The notes beneath the pieces were generated by a model. It was not told the DNA's origin, did not search any database, and was given only the letters and a program-made list of their open reading frames with translations. Below, piece after piece: positions 48,002 through 57,533 of a stretch of 64,000 nt of DNA. A program made the translations under genes and the position numbers. How positions within the stretch are numbered: position 1 is the stretch's first letter; each line of letters starts with the position of its first letter. The stretch is from Rikenellaceae bacterium (lineage in GTDB: Bacteria > Bacteroidota > Bacteroidia > Bacteroidales > Rikenellaceae), in NCBI GenBank assembly GCA_015059945.1, contig SUZJ01000002.1:124001-188000 (forward strand), given 5' to 3'.

Positions 48002-48358
48002 TTATTTTGTTTTGTTGCTTGTTAAGTATGTTATCAAGCTATGAATGTTTGCAGCAATGCGCTCACAATCATTGCGGATAACGTAGACCTTTGAGTTGTC
48101 AACTTGGAATAAGTCCATTATTAAATAGAGCATACTCCTAACCTCGCCACAACTACCATTGGCAATGTGTAGAAACTTTACAAAATTGGCATCAGAACCC
48201 GAAACAGAGCCTTCGGCTATGTTGTTCATTACGGAGATTGCTGCACGTCTGATTTGGTCTTTGAACGACCAATCGTTGATGGAGTCTGTGAGAGAATAAA
48301 TCTCTTTAACCATCTTGTGGGCATCTTGCCAAACTCGTAAATCTTCAAACCGTTTCAT
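48002..48358 (-). CDS. Four-helix-bundle protein (23S rRNA intervening-sequence protein family)
   Basis: MKRFEDLRVWQDAHKMVKEIYSLTDSINDWSFKDQIRRAAISVMNNIAEGS...FLHIANGSCGEVRSMLYLIMDLFQV. Confidence 0.92.
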   Translation of the reverse strand: MKRFEDLRVWQDAHKMVKEIYSLTDSINDWSFKDQIRRAAISVMNNIAEGSVSGSDANFVKFLHIANGSCGEVRSMLYLIMDLFQVDNSKVYVIRNDCERIAANIHSLITYLTSNKTK

Positions 48359-48380
48359 TCTTGCTAATATGTAAATTGTC

Positions 48381-48408
48381 GGTCGACGGTTGACGGTTGA
48401 CGGTCGAC
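48381..48408. repeat. 7-mer array GGTCGAC GGTTGAC GGTTGAC GGTCGAC abutting the lysS stop
   Basis: Direct reading; reverse complement of the CGTCAAC family. Confidence 0.9.
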
Positions 48409-48412
48409 GATG

Positions 48413-50143
48413 TTAAACGGTGGGTTCTACCCAGCGTTTCACATCATCCATAGTGGGGTTCTTCAGGCCCAGTTTGTTCTTCTTGTTGAAGCCGCAGAGG
48501 TCGTTGAAGAGTTTGCCAGCCGAGAGTTTCTGCAACATCTCTACCCTCACAAAGCTCATCTTCTGCAATACGGGAATCCACTCGGCAGGGATGCCCTTCT
48601 CGATGTACTTCTCGTCAGAGTCTTTCTGGGCACCCTTCTCGGGCTTCATCTGGGGGAACAACAGCACATCCTGAATGGTCTGCTGGCCGGTCATAAACAT
48701 CGTAAGGCGGTCGATACCGATACCCATACCCGAGCAGGTAGGCATACCATACTCCAATGCCCTCACAAAGTCCATATCGATAAACATAGCCTCATCATCA
48801 CCCTTCTCGCTCAGCTTCAACTGCTCCTGGAAGCGCTCGTACTGGTCGATGGGGTCGTTCAGCTCCGAGTAGGCGTTGCAGAGCTCCTTGCCATTGACAA
48901 ACAGCTCAAAACGCTCGGTCAGCTCGGGATTGCTGCGGTGACGCTTGCATAGGGGCGACATCTCTATGGGGTAGTCGGTGATGAAGGTGGGCTGGATAAG
49001 GTGCTCCTCGCAGTAGGTGCCAAAGATAGCATCAATCAGTTTGCCCTTGCCCATAGTGTCGTCAATCTCTACATTCAGCCTCTGGCAAGCCTCCCTGAGC
49101 TGCTCCTCGCTCTGGCCGGTGATGTCGTAGCCAGTCTTCTCCTTAATTGCATCGGTCATCGACAGGCGACGGAAGGGGGCCTTGAACGAAATCTGATTGC
49201 CACCAATGTTCACCTCGGTCGAGTCGTTCACAGCCACGCAAACCTTTTCGAGCATCTTCTCGGTGAACTCCATCATCCAGAAGTAGTCTTTGTAGGGAAC
49301 GTAAATCTCCATACAGGTGAACTCGGGGTTGTGGGTGCGGTCCATACCCTCGTTGCGGAAGTTGCGCGAGAACTCATACACACCGTTGAAACCGCCCACG
49401 ATGAGCCTCTTCAAGTAGAGCTCGTTGGCAATACGCAGGTATAGGTCGGTGTCGAGCGAGTTGTGGTGAGTGATGAAAGGCCTTGCTGCTGCGCCACCGG
49501 GGATGGGCTGCAATACGGGAGTGTCTACCTCCAAGCAACCAGCCTCGTTGAAGTACTCTCTCATAGTGGCCATAATCTTCGACCTCTTAACGAATACATC
49601 CTTTACGTGGGGATTTACAATCAGGTCTACGTACCTCTGGCGATACCTCTGCTCGGGGTCGGTGAAGGCATCGAATACCTGACCATCCTTCTCCTTGACG
49701 ATAGGCAGGGGGCGGATGCTCTTGCTCAGGATGGTGAACTCCTTGCAGTGAACGCTCAGCTCGCCGGTCTGGGTGATGAAGGCAAAGCCCCTTACACCGA
49801 TGATATCGCCAATGTCGAGCAGTTTTTTGAATACTGTATTGTAGAGAGTGGTGTCGCCCTCGGGGCACACCTCGTCGCGACGGATGTATACCTGAATACG
49901 GCCTGTGTGGTCTTGCAGCTCGAAGAACGAGGCGCTACCCATAATGCGTCGGCTCATCATACGGCCAGCGATGGTGATGTCGGCAAAGTTGCCCACCTCG
50001 GGGTTGTACTCTTGTGCCAACTGTGCTGCGGTAGCTGTAACGTCGTAGCGTGCTGCGGGATAGGGGTCGATGCCCAACTCGCGCAGGGCCTGCAACGAGG
50101 CTCGGCGCTGAATCTCTTGTTCGCTAAGATTGAGGTTGCTCAT
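48413..50143 (-). CDS. lysS: Lysine--tRNA ligase (class II)
   Basis: [27 protein letters not shown]...[45 protein letters not shown]...[30 protein letters not shown]. Start refined to 50143 ([14 protein letters not shown]). Confidence 0.97.
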   Translation of the reverse strand: MSNLNLSEQEIQRRASLQALRELGIDPYPAARYDVTATAAQLAQEYNPEVGNFADITIAGRMMSRRIMGSASFFELQDHTGRIQVYIRRDEVCPEGDTTLYNTVFKKLLDIGDIIGVRGFAFITQTGELSVHCKEFTILSKSIRPLPIVKEKDGQVFDAFTDPEQRYRQRYVDLIVNPHVKDVFVKRSKIMATMREYFNEAGCLEVDTPVLQPIPGGAAARPFITHHNSLDTDLYLRIANELYLKRLIVGGFNGVYEFSRNFRNEGMDRTHNPEFTCMEIYVPYKDYFWMMEFTEKMLEKVCVAVNDSTEVNIGGNQISFKAPFRRLSMTDAIKEKTGYDITGQSEEQLREACQRLNVEIDDTMGKGKLIDAIFGTYCEEHLIQPTFITDYPIEMSPLCKRHRSNPELTERFELFVNGKELCNAYSELNDPIDQYERFQEQLKLSEKGDDEAMFIDMDFVRALEYGMPTCSGMGIGIDRLTMFMTGQQTIQDVLLFPQMKPEKGAQKDSDEKYIEKGIPAEWIPVLQKMSFVRVEMLQKLSAGKLFNDLCGFNKKNKLGLKNPTMDDVKRWVEPTV

Positions 50144-50247
50144 AATGTGTTGTATCTTTATATTTTGTTCGCTTTGTTCGATATTATCCCAAATAACCCA
50201 CAAAGATACAAAAAGAATTTACAATGTAGAATGTATAATGGACAATT

Positions 50248-50319
50248 ATTAAGGGCCTTAAAGTCCTCAATGACCTTAAAGCCCTTAAACTCCTTAAACT
50301 CCTTAAACTCCTTAATGCT
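50248..50319. repeat. 9-mer tandem array, about eight units
   Basis: ATTAAGGGC CTTAAAGTC CTCAATGAC CTTAAAGCC CTTAAACTC CTTAAACTC CTTAAACTC CTTAATGCT. Confidence 0.92.
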
Positions 50320-50323
50320 CCTG

Positions 50324-51829
50324 TTACTCGTTTGGCTCCTGCTCCTCTATGGCGGCCAGTGCTGTGGAGTAGGTGCTCCACCCCTCGGCGGTGGTGTAGT
50401 CGGCCAGACTGGCGGCGGGAACGTAGATTGTGCGCCCCGAGCCGTTCTTATCCCAAGCGTGTATGGCCAGTGTGGGTGGCACTACACAGGGGCACACGAC
50501 CTCCACAAGAGCACTACACTCGTTAAATGCCCAACCACCAATGGCCCCAAGTGTTGTGGGCAGGGCCACGCTCACCAGCGAGGTACACTTGCAGAAGGAG
50601 TAGTCACCAATCTCCGTCAGCCCCTCGTTCAGCCCCACCGAGGCCAGCGCAGTGCAGTTGCGGAAGGCGTAGTCGCCCACCACCTCTACACTCTGGGGCA
50701 AGGTTATGCTGCCGAGGCTCTCGCAGTTGTAGAATAGTCCCGTACTTATGGCCGTCAGCCCCTCGGGCAGCGATATCTGCTCCAACTTTTCGCAGAAGTA
50801 GAAAGCATAGTCGTCTATCTGCTCAACGCTCTGTGGCAGGACTATGGTTTTGAGGGCAAAGCAGTGCGAAAAGGCCCTCTCGCCAATGATTTTCAGCCCC
50901 TCGGGCAGAGTTATGTCAGAGAGTGCATTGCACTGGTAAAAGGCGTTCAGCCCCAGAGTAGTTACCCCTGTGGGTAGCGACAGAGTGGTCAGTGCCTCGC
51001 AATATCTGAACGCATCTTCGCCAATGGCGGTCAGCGTGGTGGGCAGAGTGATTTCGCTGAGCGACGAGCAGTTCTGGAACACCCCTTTGCTGAGGGTTAC
51101 AATTCCCTCGGGCAGGGCTATGGCCCTGAGTCGCTCGCAGTTGTAGAACTCCTGCTCGGCCAGAGCGTTCAGCCCCGTAAAGTGTTTCAGCTCCCTGAAA
51201 GAGATAATGTCGGTGCCCTTGAATATACCTTCCAACGAGGTCACGGCTGCGGCCTCGTTATACGAGAGTTCTTGGTCGCCATCGGTGTCCCACGCCATTA
51301 CGCACAGCACTTTGGCGGTGTTGTCGAGAAATCGTATGGGGGCCTCGCCTGCATCGTAGTAGCCCTCCAAGGGTATTATGACAGTCTTGCCGCTGGTGAG
51401 TATGAAGGTCACGTCGGTGTCGGAAATGATGATTGACTCGATGAGCGTTTCGCCATCCTTGCCATCTTTGCCATCCACACCATCTTTGCCGTCGGCTCCA
51501 TTCTTGCCGTCAGCTCCGTCCTTGCCGTCAGCACCTGGGGCTCCGTCTTGGCCGTCTTTACCATCTGCACCATCCTTGCCGTTGGTGCCGTGTTTGACGG
51601 TCAGTGTCGAGCCATCCGAAAAGGTTACCACAAAGCCCTCGCTGCTCTCTGCTACCGAGGTGATTGTGAGTTTGTTGGCCGAGGCATTGAGCAGTGTTTC
51701 CACCTCTGCGAGCCTCTCTTTGAGCGAGGCTACTTCGCCTTTCAGTTCGCTATCGTCGTAGGGCTCGCCGCAAGCAGTCATCATCAGGGCAGCCATTGCG
51801 CCCAGAGCAAGTATGTGGAGTTTTCTCAT
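50324..51829 (-). CDS. Surface lipoprotein: coiled coil, collagen-like Gly-X-Y segment and BspA-type leucine-rich repeats
   Basis: Lipobox MMTACGE; NGKDGADGKDGQDGAPGADGKDGADGKNGADGKDGVDGKDGKDGE; LRRs such as ITLPTTLTAIGEDAFRYCEALTTLSLPTGVTTLGLNAFYQCNAL. Confidence 0.93.
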   Translation of the reverse strand: MRKLHILALGAMAALMMTACGEPYDDSELKGEVASLKERLAEVETLLNASANKLTITSVAESSEGFVVTFSDGSTLTVKHGTNGKDGADGKDGQDGAPGADGKDGADGKNGADGKDGVDGKDGKDGETLIESIIISDTDVTFILTSGKTVIIPLEGYYDAGEAPIRFLDNTAKVLCVMAWDTDGDQELSYNEAAAVTSLEGIFKGTDIISFRELKHFTGLNALAEQEFYNCERLRAIALPEGIVTLSKGVFQNCSSLSEITLPTTLTAIGEDAFRYCEALTTLSLPTGVTTLGLNAFYQCNALSDITLPEGLKIIGERAFSHCFALKTIVLPQSVEQIDDYAFYFCEKLEQISLPEGLTAISTGLFYNCESLGSITLPQSVEVVGDYAFRNCTALASVGLNEGLTEIGDYSFCKCTSLVSVALPTTLGAIGGWAFNECSALVEVVCPCVVPPTLAIHAWDKNGSGRTIYVPAASLADYTTAEGWSTYSTALAAIEEQEPNE

Positions 51830-51905
51830 AGTGAGTATGATGTTTTGTCGTTACGAAAGTTTGGCATAAAGGTAGCAAACTTTTGCTCCACAGCCAAATA
51901 TGCAC

Positions 51906-51948
51906 AAAAAAAAGACTCGCCAGGCGATTGATTTCACCTGCCGAGTCC
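51906..51948 (-). terminator. Intrinsic terminator downstream of the C1 peptidase gene
   Basis: aaaaaaaGACTCGcCAGGcG...CaCCTGcCGAGTC, T run on the minus strand. Confidence 0.85.
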
Positions 51949-51975
51949 TAAATGCTCTCTTAATAGTTTACAAAA

Positions 51976-53181
51976 CTATTTGATGCCGAGTTTCTTCTTG
52001 ATAGCTTTGGGAAGAGCGTCTTTGTGAACGATGATGTTCATAGTTTTGTAGCGTACAAAGGCTTTCGATGCGTACCAAATGCCGTTGTATTTGCCGCTCT
52101 CGCCCCACGAGTTCTTAACCATATAGTACTCGGTACCCTCCTGGTCTACAGCCTTGCCATAGATCTGCATACCGTGGTCGTCTGTGGTCTCCCAGTTGTC
52201 GTAAGCAATCTGGCGCTCCTCCTGGGTGCACCATTTCTGGGGCTGGGGTTTGGTGGTCAGCTTCTTCTCGGCGGGCGAGAGTTTGAGCCAGTGGGCCATA
52301 TCCGAGCCGCTCAGCTCCTGAGCCTTCTCTACGTCGGGCATTACGGCCACACCATCGCGGGTGAAGCCCTGCTCGCTAACGTCGCTACCCCAAGCGATGG
52401 TGTAACCCTGCTCGATAGCGTTGTCGAATACCTCCAACAGCTCGTCGATGGGCAGGTTGTACGACTCGGCCCAGCGCCAGTTGTCCTGAATCTCCAATAC
52501 GAACGACTCGTAGAAGGGGTGGTGGGTGTAGCTGGTGAGCGAAACATAGTCGTCGGCATTCAGACCGGTAGCCTCATAGAACGATGCGGGGGTGTACTCC
52601 TTGCCCTCGTAGGTGAAGGTCTCGGGGCAGTCGCCCAGATAGATGTCGTGAACAGCCTCGATAGCTTTTTTCCACAGGGGCTGACCATTGGGGTCTACCT
52701 GCAAGCTGCGGTGGTTGCCCTTTGCAATAGCCCTTACGACTGCATCGCTAACGGCCGAGAGCTCGTTGTGGTTGCTCAGGGTCTCGCCATACATAACACC
52801 GGGTTTCATCTCCTCCTCGGGTACCAGACCATAGTGCTCCATACCGTAGATTACGTCGTAGAACGAGCCACCCTGCGAGAACGAAATATCGCCGTGAGTG
52901 CGAACAGCCTTGTCGGCACGGTCGAGGTAGGTTTTGTGTACCAAGTACATCTCCGACAGGTCAAACTCGCCTTTGCCCATACGCAGCAGCTCCGACTCGA
53001 TGAATGCCAGCGACGAGTAGCACCAGCAGGTACCTGCGCGGTTCTGGTTTTTGATGCTGGTGATAGGGTTCTCTTTCACCACTGTAAACTGGAAGCCCTC
53101 CTCCTGCTTGGGAGCGCTCTCTTGTGCGTTAGCGCCATAGATAGCCGCCATTGCGCACAATGCTACAAAAAGTTTTTTCAT
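51976..53181 (-). CDS. C1-type (PepC/bleomycin hydrolase-like) aminopeptidase, signal peptide
   Basis: ITSIKNQNRAGTCWCYSSLAFIESELLRMGKGEFDLSEMYLVHKTY...DDHGMQIYGKAVDQEGTEYYMVKNSWGESGKYNGIWYAS. Confidence 0.94.
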   Translation of the reverse strand: MKKLFVALCAMAAIYGANAQESAPKQEEGFQFTVVKENPITSIKNQNRAGTCWCYSSLAFIESELLRMGKGEFDLSEMYLVHKTYLDRADKAVRTHGDISFSQGGSFYDVIYGMEHYGLVPEEEMKPGVMYGETLSNHNELSAVSDAVVRAIAKGNHRSLQVDPNGQPLWKKAIEAVHDIYLGDCPETFTYEGKEYTPASFYEATGLNADDYVSLTSYTHHPFYESFVLEIQDNWRWAESYNLPIDELLEVFDNAIEQGYTIAWGSDVSEQGFTRDGVAVMPDVEKAQELSGSDMAHWLKLSPAEKKLTTKPQPQKWCTQEERQIAYDNWETTDDHGMQIYGKAVDQEGTEYYMVKNSWGESGKYNGIWYASKAFVRYKTMNIIVHKDALPKAIKKKLGIK

Positions 53182-53219
53182 TGTCTTGTGTGTTGTTTGT
53201 GTTTATTGTTTGGTTTGTG

Positions 53220-53855
53220 TTACTTCTGCCTTGTCATCTCAAAGCCCAAGTTCATACCGTCGTAGCTCTTGGCCACTGCGCCAATGGTGGCAATGGTGGT
53301 GTTGGTCGAGCCCTCCGAGATGGTCTTGATGAGCTCCAACAGACCGTCGGCCTTGACCAGTATGTTTATGTTCTCGTGGCTTACGGTCATACGGGTTGCG
53401 AAATCTTTGCCGCCCTCTTTGAGTGAGAGATGTATCTGCTTGGCCTCTTTGTCGTAGATCCACTTGCCTTTGAGTTCTTTGCTACCCAGCAGCAGGCTCA
53501 CGTTGCCATCCTCTGCAAAGGTCATAGTGAACAGACCGGGTTTGATGCCCACCTTGGCAAACATAGGCTCCAACTTGCCCTCTACTGTCTCGGCTGCCAC
53601 AATGCCACCGGCATCGGTCAGAGCGTTCTCGCTCTCGAACTCAACTGCGGGCCTCTGGTAAACGTATGTACCTGGCACTTCGGCCTCTTTGATAAATGCG
53701 CCCAGAACGCCTTTTACCTCGTCGGGCAACACATCCTCTACAGCCTCGCTTGCGGCCTGTTTAACCGAGTTGAAGAGGTTTTTCAAATTAAACTGTGCGC
53801 TGGCCGAGGTACATACTGCTGCCACTGCCAACACTGTTACGATAAGTTTCTTCAT
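53220..53855 (-). CDS. DUF4923 family protein (putative)
   Basis: 211 aa, signal peptide MKKLIVTVLAVAAVCTSASAQ; family name by recollection. Confidence 0.65.
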   Translation of the reverse strand: MKKLIVTVLAVAAVCTSASAQFNLKNLFNSVKQAASEAVEDVLPDEVKGVLGAFIKEAEVPGTYVYQRPAVEFESENALTDAGGIVAAETVEGKLEPMFAKVGIKPGLFTMTFAEDGNVSLLLGSKELKGKWIYDKEAKQIHLSLKEGGKDFATRMTVSHENINILVKADGLLELIKTISEGSTNTTIATIGAVAKSYDGMNLGFEMTRQK

Positions 53856-53896
53856 AAAGGTTATAATTTTGAAATTTGACTCTTGAATTCTGAATT

Positions 53897-55120
53897 TTAC
53901 TCCTCTGCCCAGAGTTGTGCCAGGCCTACGATGGTGCGCACTGCGGCATACATACTCTCGAGCGAGATGAACTCAAACTTGCCGTGGAAGTTCTGGCCAC
54001 CCGTAAACAGGTTGGGGCAGGGCAGGCCCATATACGACAGCCTACTACCGTCGGTGCCGCCCCTGATAGGCTTGACGATGGGCGTTACACCGGCGTTCTC
54101 CATAGCCTCTTTGGCCTTGTCGATAATCTCGGGATGTGGCTCGACCATCTCGCGCATATTGTAGTATTGGTCTTTGAGCGTCAGTTTGACCTGCTCGGCA
54201 CCATACTTGGCGGCCATCCACTCGGCAGCCTTGGTCAGCAGCTCTTTCTTCTGCTCAAATTTGGCCCTGTCGTGGTCGCGCACGATGTAGCTCAGCTCGG
54301 CATACTCAACACTGCCCTTCATACCCACCAAATGGTAGAAGCCCTCGTAGCCCTCGGTGTGCTCGGGCCTCCAATGTGGGGGCAGCAGGCGGTCGAACTC
54401 CATTGCCAGGTGCATCGAGTTTATCAGCTTATCCTTGGCGGTGCCAGGGTGGATGTTGCGGCCGTAGAACTCTACTTTTGCACTGGCAGCGTTGAAGTTC
54501 TCGTACTCCAACTCGCCCTCCATACCTCCGTCTACGGTGTAGGCGTACTTGGCGCCAAAGGCCTCTACGTCAAAGTAATCCACGCCTCGGCCAATCTCCT
54601 CGTCGGGGGTAAAGCCAATGCGAATTTTGCCGTGTTTAACCTCGGGGTGAGTGAGCAGGTGCTCGGCTGCGGTCATAATCTCGGCCACGCCGGCCTTGTC
54701 ATCAGCACCCAGCAGCGTTGTGCCGTCGGTGGTGATGAGGGTGTGTCCCTCGTAGAATTTAAGGTCGGGGAAGTCGGCCACCCTCATCACTACGGGGCCT
54801 CCGCCCAGGGCGATGTCGCCACCATCGTAGCTTGGCACAAACTGGGGCTTAACCGCAGCACCGCTCATATCGGGCGAGGTGTCTACGTGGCTGATAAAGC
54901 CAATCACCGGGGCGTTCTCATAGCCCTCGCTTGCCTCGATGGTACCCATAACGTAGCCGTGCGAGTCCATCGTAACCTCGGTCATACCCAGCTCAATCAT
55001 CTCGTCCCTCAGTGCTCGGAGCAGTACCAACTGCTTGTCAGTCGAGGGGAAGGTTATGCTGTTCTCGTCGCTCTGTGTGTCAAAAGCAACGTATTTCAAA
55101 AATCTCTCTTTCAGTTCCAT
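53897..55120 (-). CDS. pepT: Peptidase T (tripeptidase)
   Basis: RFLKYVAFDTQSDE...GYVMGTIEASEGYENAPVIGFISHVDTSPDMSGA...TLLGADDKAGVAEIMTAAEHL...RIGFTPDEEIGRGVDYFD...PIRGGTDGSRLSYMGLPCPNLFTGGQNFHGKFE. ATG 55120 preferred over 55150. Confidence 0.96.
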   Translation of the reverse strand: MELKERFLKYVAFDTQSDENSITFPSTDKQLVLLRALRDEMIELGMTEVTMDSHGYVMGTIEASEGYENAPVIGFISHVDTSPDMSGAAVKPQFVPSYDGGDIALGGGPVVMRVADFPDLKFYEGHTLITTDGTTLLGADDKAGVAEIMTAAEHLLTHPEVKHGKIRIGFTPDEEIGRGVDYFDVEAFGAKYAYTVDGGMEGELEYENFNAASAKVEFYGRNIHPGTAKDKLINSMHLAMEFDRLLPPHWRPEHTEGYEGFYHLVGMKGSVEYAELSYIVRDHDRAKFEQKKELLTKAAEWMAAKYGAEQVKLTLKDQYYNMREMVEPHPEIIDKAKEAMENAGVTPIVKPIRGGTDGSRLSYMGLPCPNLFTGGQNFHGKFEFISLESMYAAVRTIVGLAQLWAEE

Positions 55121-55131
55121 ACTCTTTTTTA

Positions 55132-55158
55132 GTCGACCGTCAACCGTCAACCGTCAAT
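55132..55158. repeat. 7-mer array (CGACCGT CAACCGT CAACCGT CAA) upstream of pepT
   Basis: gtCGACCGTCAACCGTCAACCGTCAA. Confidence 0.88.
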
Positions 55159-55221
55159 TTTTAATTATTCAAAGTCTTTATTAGCACCACTGCCAAATAC
55201 ACTCGGAGTGCCCGTAGGCAC

Positions 55222-55242
55222 CAATTTTCAATTTTCAATTCT
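55222..55242. repeat. 7-mer array CAATTTT CAATTTT CAATTCT at the OPT transporter stop
   Basis: Direct reading; the last unit overlaps the stop codon. Confidence 0.88.
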
Positions 55243-57232
55243 ATTTCGCTCTCTTAGCGTCCCAAATGAAGTAGGCGATAAGGGCAACATAGGTAGCTAC
55301 GCCCAGCCACTCGGCACCGCTCGATGCGTACCACTCGGTCATAAATGGATCTACGCCCAAGTATTTGAGCACCGCACTCACTACACCCATCAGGGCGCCA
55401 CCTGCAATAAAGCCCGATGCGATAAGGGTACCCCTGTCGCCACGTTTCTTGTTCACCTCGGCATCCTTCGAGCGAGTGGTTACAAACCAGCTAATCAGAC
55501 CACCCACCAGCAGCGGAGCGTTCAGCTCCAAGGGGATAAACATACCCAGCGCAAAGGCCAGTGCAGGTACGCCAATCATAGTCAGTATGAGCGACAGTGC
55601 AGCACCTGCAAAGTACAGCATCCAGGGCGTAGTGCCACCCGTCATCAGGGGTTTAATCACCGCAGCCATAGCGTTGGCCTGGGGAGCCACCAGGGCACCC
55701 TCGCCCGTAAAGCCGTAGGTCTTGTTGAGCACCATCATTACGCCCGCAACAGTAGCGGCCGACACCAGTGTGCCGAGGAACTTCCAACTCTGCTGCTTTT
55801 TGGGGGTTGTACCCACCCAGTAGCCAATTTTCAAGTCGGTAATGAAGCCACCCGCCATCGACAGAGCTGTACAAACTACGCCACCGATAATCATTGCAGC
55901 AGTCATACCGCTTGTGCCCTCCAAACCGATGCTCACCAGCACCAACGAGGCCAAGATGAGTGTCATCAGAGTCATACCGCTCACAGGGTTGCTACCTACA
56001 ATGGCAATAGCATTTGCGGCAACGGTGGTAAACAAGAATGCAATTACAAATACCACTACCAGTGCCACAGCCGACATCCACCAGTTATCCAATACGCCTA
56101 TGCGGAAGAATACCAGCGTTGCAACCAACAGCGCAATCAGCACAGCCAAGATAGTACGCATCGACATATCCTTGTCGGTACGCTTGGTCTGGCCACCCTG
56201 CTTGCTCCCTTTTAGCTCATTTACGGCCATCGAGAGCGAGCTCTTGATGATGCCTGCCTGCTTGATGATGCCAATGATACCCGCCATAGCAATACCACCA
56301 ATACCCAGTGGCTTGCCAATGTAGGCAAACAGGTTCTCGGGTGTGAAGATAGCCTCTGGATTGGCCAACAGCTTTGCGTCGGTAATGCCCAACAGGGCTA
56401 CCAAGTTCTGCGCATCCACGCCGGCCTCGAACGAGCCCACCATAGGTACAATTACAAACCATACCAAGAACGAGCCCGCACAGATGAAGGCTGCATATTT
56501 GAGGCCCACAATGTAGCCCAAGCCCAGTACGGCAGCCGAGGTGTTCAGCTTAAATACGGTCTTGAACTGGTCGGCCATATGCGCGCCCCAAGCGGTCAGT
56601 CGGGTAGTGATAGTGTCGGTCCACAGACCAAAGGTGCTGACCACAAAGTCATACAAACCACCAATCAGTCCGCTCACTGCCAACAGCTTGGCCTGTCCCT
56701 TCTGGCCCTCGCCACTAACCAATACTTCGGTTGTAGCGGTAGCCTCGGGGAATGGGTATACGCCGTGCATCTCCTTTACGAAGTACTTGCGGAATGGTAT
56801 GAGCAGCACAATGCCCAGCAGACCACCCAGCAGCGAGCTGAGGAAAATCTGATAGAACTTGGCCTCCAGTCCGAGGATGTAGAGTGCGGGCAGGGTAAAG
56901 ATTGCACCCGCCACAATCACGCCACTACTTGCGCCAATGCTCTGGATGATTACGTTTTGGCCGAGCATATTCTTTTTGCCCGTCATAGTGCCCACGCCCA
57001 CTGCTATAATAGCAATAGGTATGGCGGCCTCGAATACTTGGCCAACTTTCAGGCCCAGATAGGCTGCTGCGGCCGAGAAGATGATGGCCATCAGCACACC
57101 CATACCCACCGAGTAGGGCGTAACCTCTTTGGGTTGTTCGGCAGGGCCCATTATGGGCTCATACTCTTCGCCCTTGGCCAGTGGCCTGTAAGCGTTGTCT
57201 GCCAGTTTTTTGATTTGTTTGTTTTCCGACAT
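55241..57232 (-). CDS. OPT family oligopeptide transporter
   Basis: YSVGMGVLMAIIFSAAAAYLGLKVGQVFEAAIPIAIIAVGVG...MHGVYPFPEATATTEVLVSGEGQKGQAKLLAVSGLIGGLYDFV. Confidence 0.95.
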   Translation of the reverse strand: MSENKQIKKLADNAYRPLAKGEEYEPIMGPAEQPKEVTPYSVGMGVLMAIIFSAAAAYLGLKVGQVFEAAIPIAIIAVGVGTMTGKKNMLGQNVIIQSIGASSGVIVAGAIFTLPALYILGLEAKFYQIFLSSLLGGLLGIVLLIPFRKYFVKEMHGVYPFPEATATTEVLVSGEGQKGQAKLLAVSGLIGGLYDFVVSTFGLWTDTITTRLTAWGAHMADQFKTVFKLNTSAAVLGLGYIVGLKYAAFICAGSFLVWFVIVPMVGSFEAGVDAQNLVALLGITDAKLLANPEAIFTPENLFAYIGKPLGIGGIAMAGIIGIIKQAGIIKSSLSMAVNELKGSKQGGQTKRTDKDMSMRTILAVLIALLVATLVFFRIGVLDNWWMSAVALVVVFVIAFLFTTVAANAIAIVGSNPVSGMTLMTLILASLVLVSIGLEGTSGMTAAMIIGGVVCTALSMAGGFITDLKIGYWVGTTPKKQQSWKFLGTLVSAATVAGVMMVLNKTYGFTGEGALVAPQANAMAAVIKPLMTGGTTPWMLYFAGAALSLILTMIGVPALAFALGMFIPLELNAPLLVGGLISWFVTTRSKDAEVNKKRGDRGTLIASGFIAGGALMGVVSAVLKYLGVDPFMTEWYASSGAEWLGVATYVALIAYFIWDAKRAK

Positions 57233-57269
57233 AGGTGTCTATTTTGAGGATTATACTTTTCTCAACCTA

Positions 57270-57301
57270 CAAATATACAAATTCAAAATGCAAAATTCAA
57301 A
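57270..57301 (-). promoter_or_regulatory. Putative OPT promoter: -7 TATATTTG (57270-57277) and -33 TTTG supplied by a 7-mer unit (57298-57301)
   Basis: Plus-strand CAAATATA, 20-nt spacer, CAAA inside ATTCAAA. Confidence 0.45.
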
Positions 57302-57318
57302 ATTGAGAATTGAAAATT
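57281..57318. repeat. 7-mer array ATTCAAA ATGCAAA ATTCAAA ATTGAGA ATTGAAA
   Basis: Direct reading, immediately upstream of the OPT gene. Confidence 0.85.
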
Positions 57319-57320
57319 AT

Positions 57321-57457
57321 TTATGGGATTTATAGGATTTATAGGATTTATAGGATTGGTATTACTCCTATATCTCTTATATCTCTTATATCTCTTATAT
57401 CTCCTATTACTCTTATTTTCCTTGTGGCCCCTTAAACTCCCTAAGGCCCTTAAAAAT
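57321..57457. repeat. Long 9-mer tandem array, about 15 units in two polarities
   Basis: TTATGGGAT (TTATAGGAT)3 ... CCTATATCT (CTTATATCT)3 CCTATTACT CTTATTTTC ... CTTAAACTC CCTAAGGCC CTTAAAAAT. Confidence 0.92.
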
Positions 57458-57475
57458 CTTGCATTTTGAATTACC

Positions 57476-57518
57476 AAAAAAAAGGCCCTCCGATTTCTCG
57501 GAGAGCCTTTTCTTTTCA
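57476..57518 (-). terminator. Intrinsic terminator downstream of ppdK
   Basis: aaaaaaaaGGCcCTCCGatttCTCGGAGaGCCttttctttt. Confidence 0.88.
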
Positions 57519-57533
57519 TTGCTAAACCTCGGC

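Noticed and set aside
48002-48358. Evidence for an rRNA locus because of the IVS-type four-helix protein
   Set aside because: No rRNA-like sequence surrounds it; neighbours are tpiA and lysS.
57283-57519. ORF of 78 aa with RYKRYKRYKRYRS...NPINPINPI repeats
   Set aside because: It is the translation of the 9-mer tandem array and the ppdK terminator; no plausible RBS or conserved domain.
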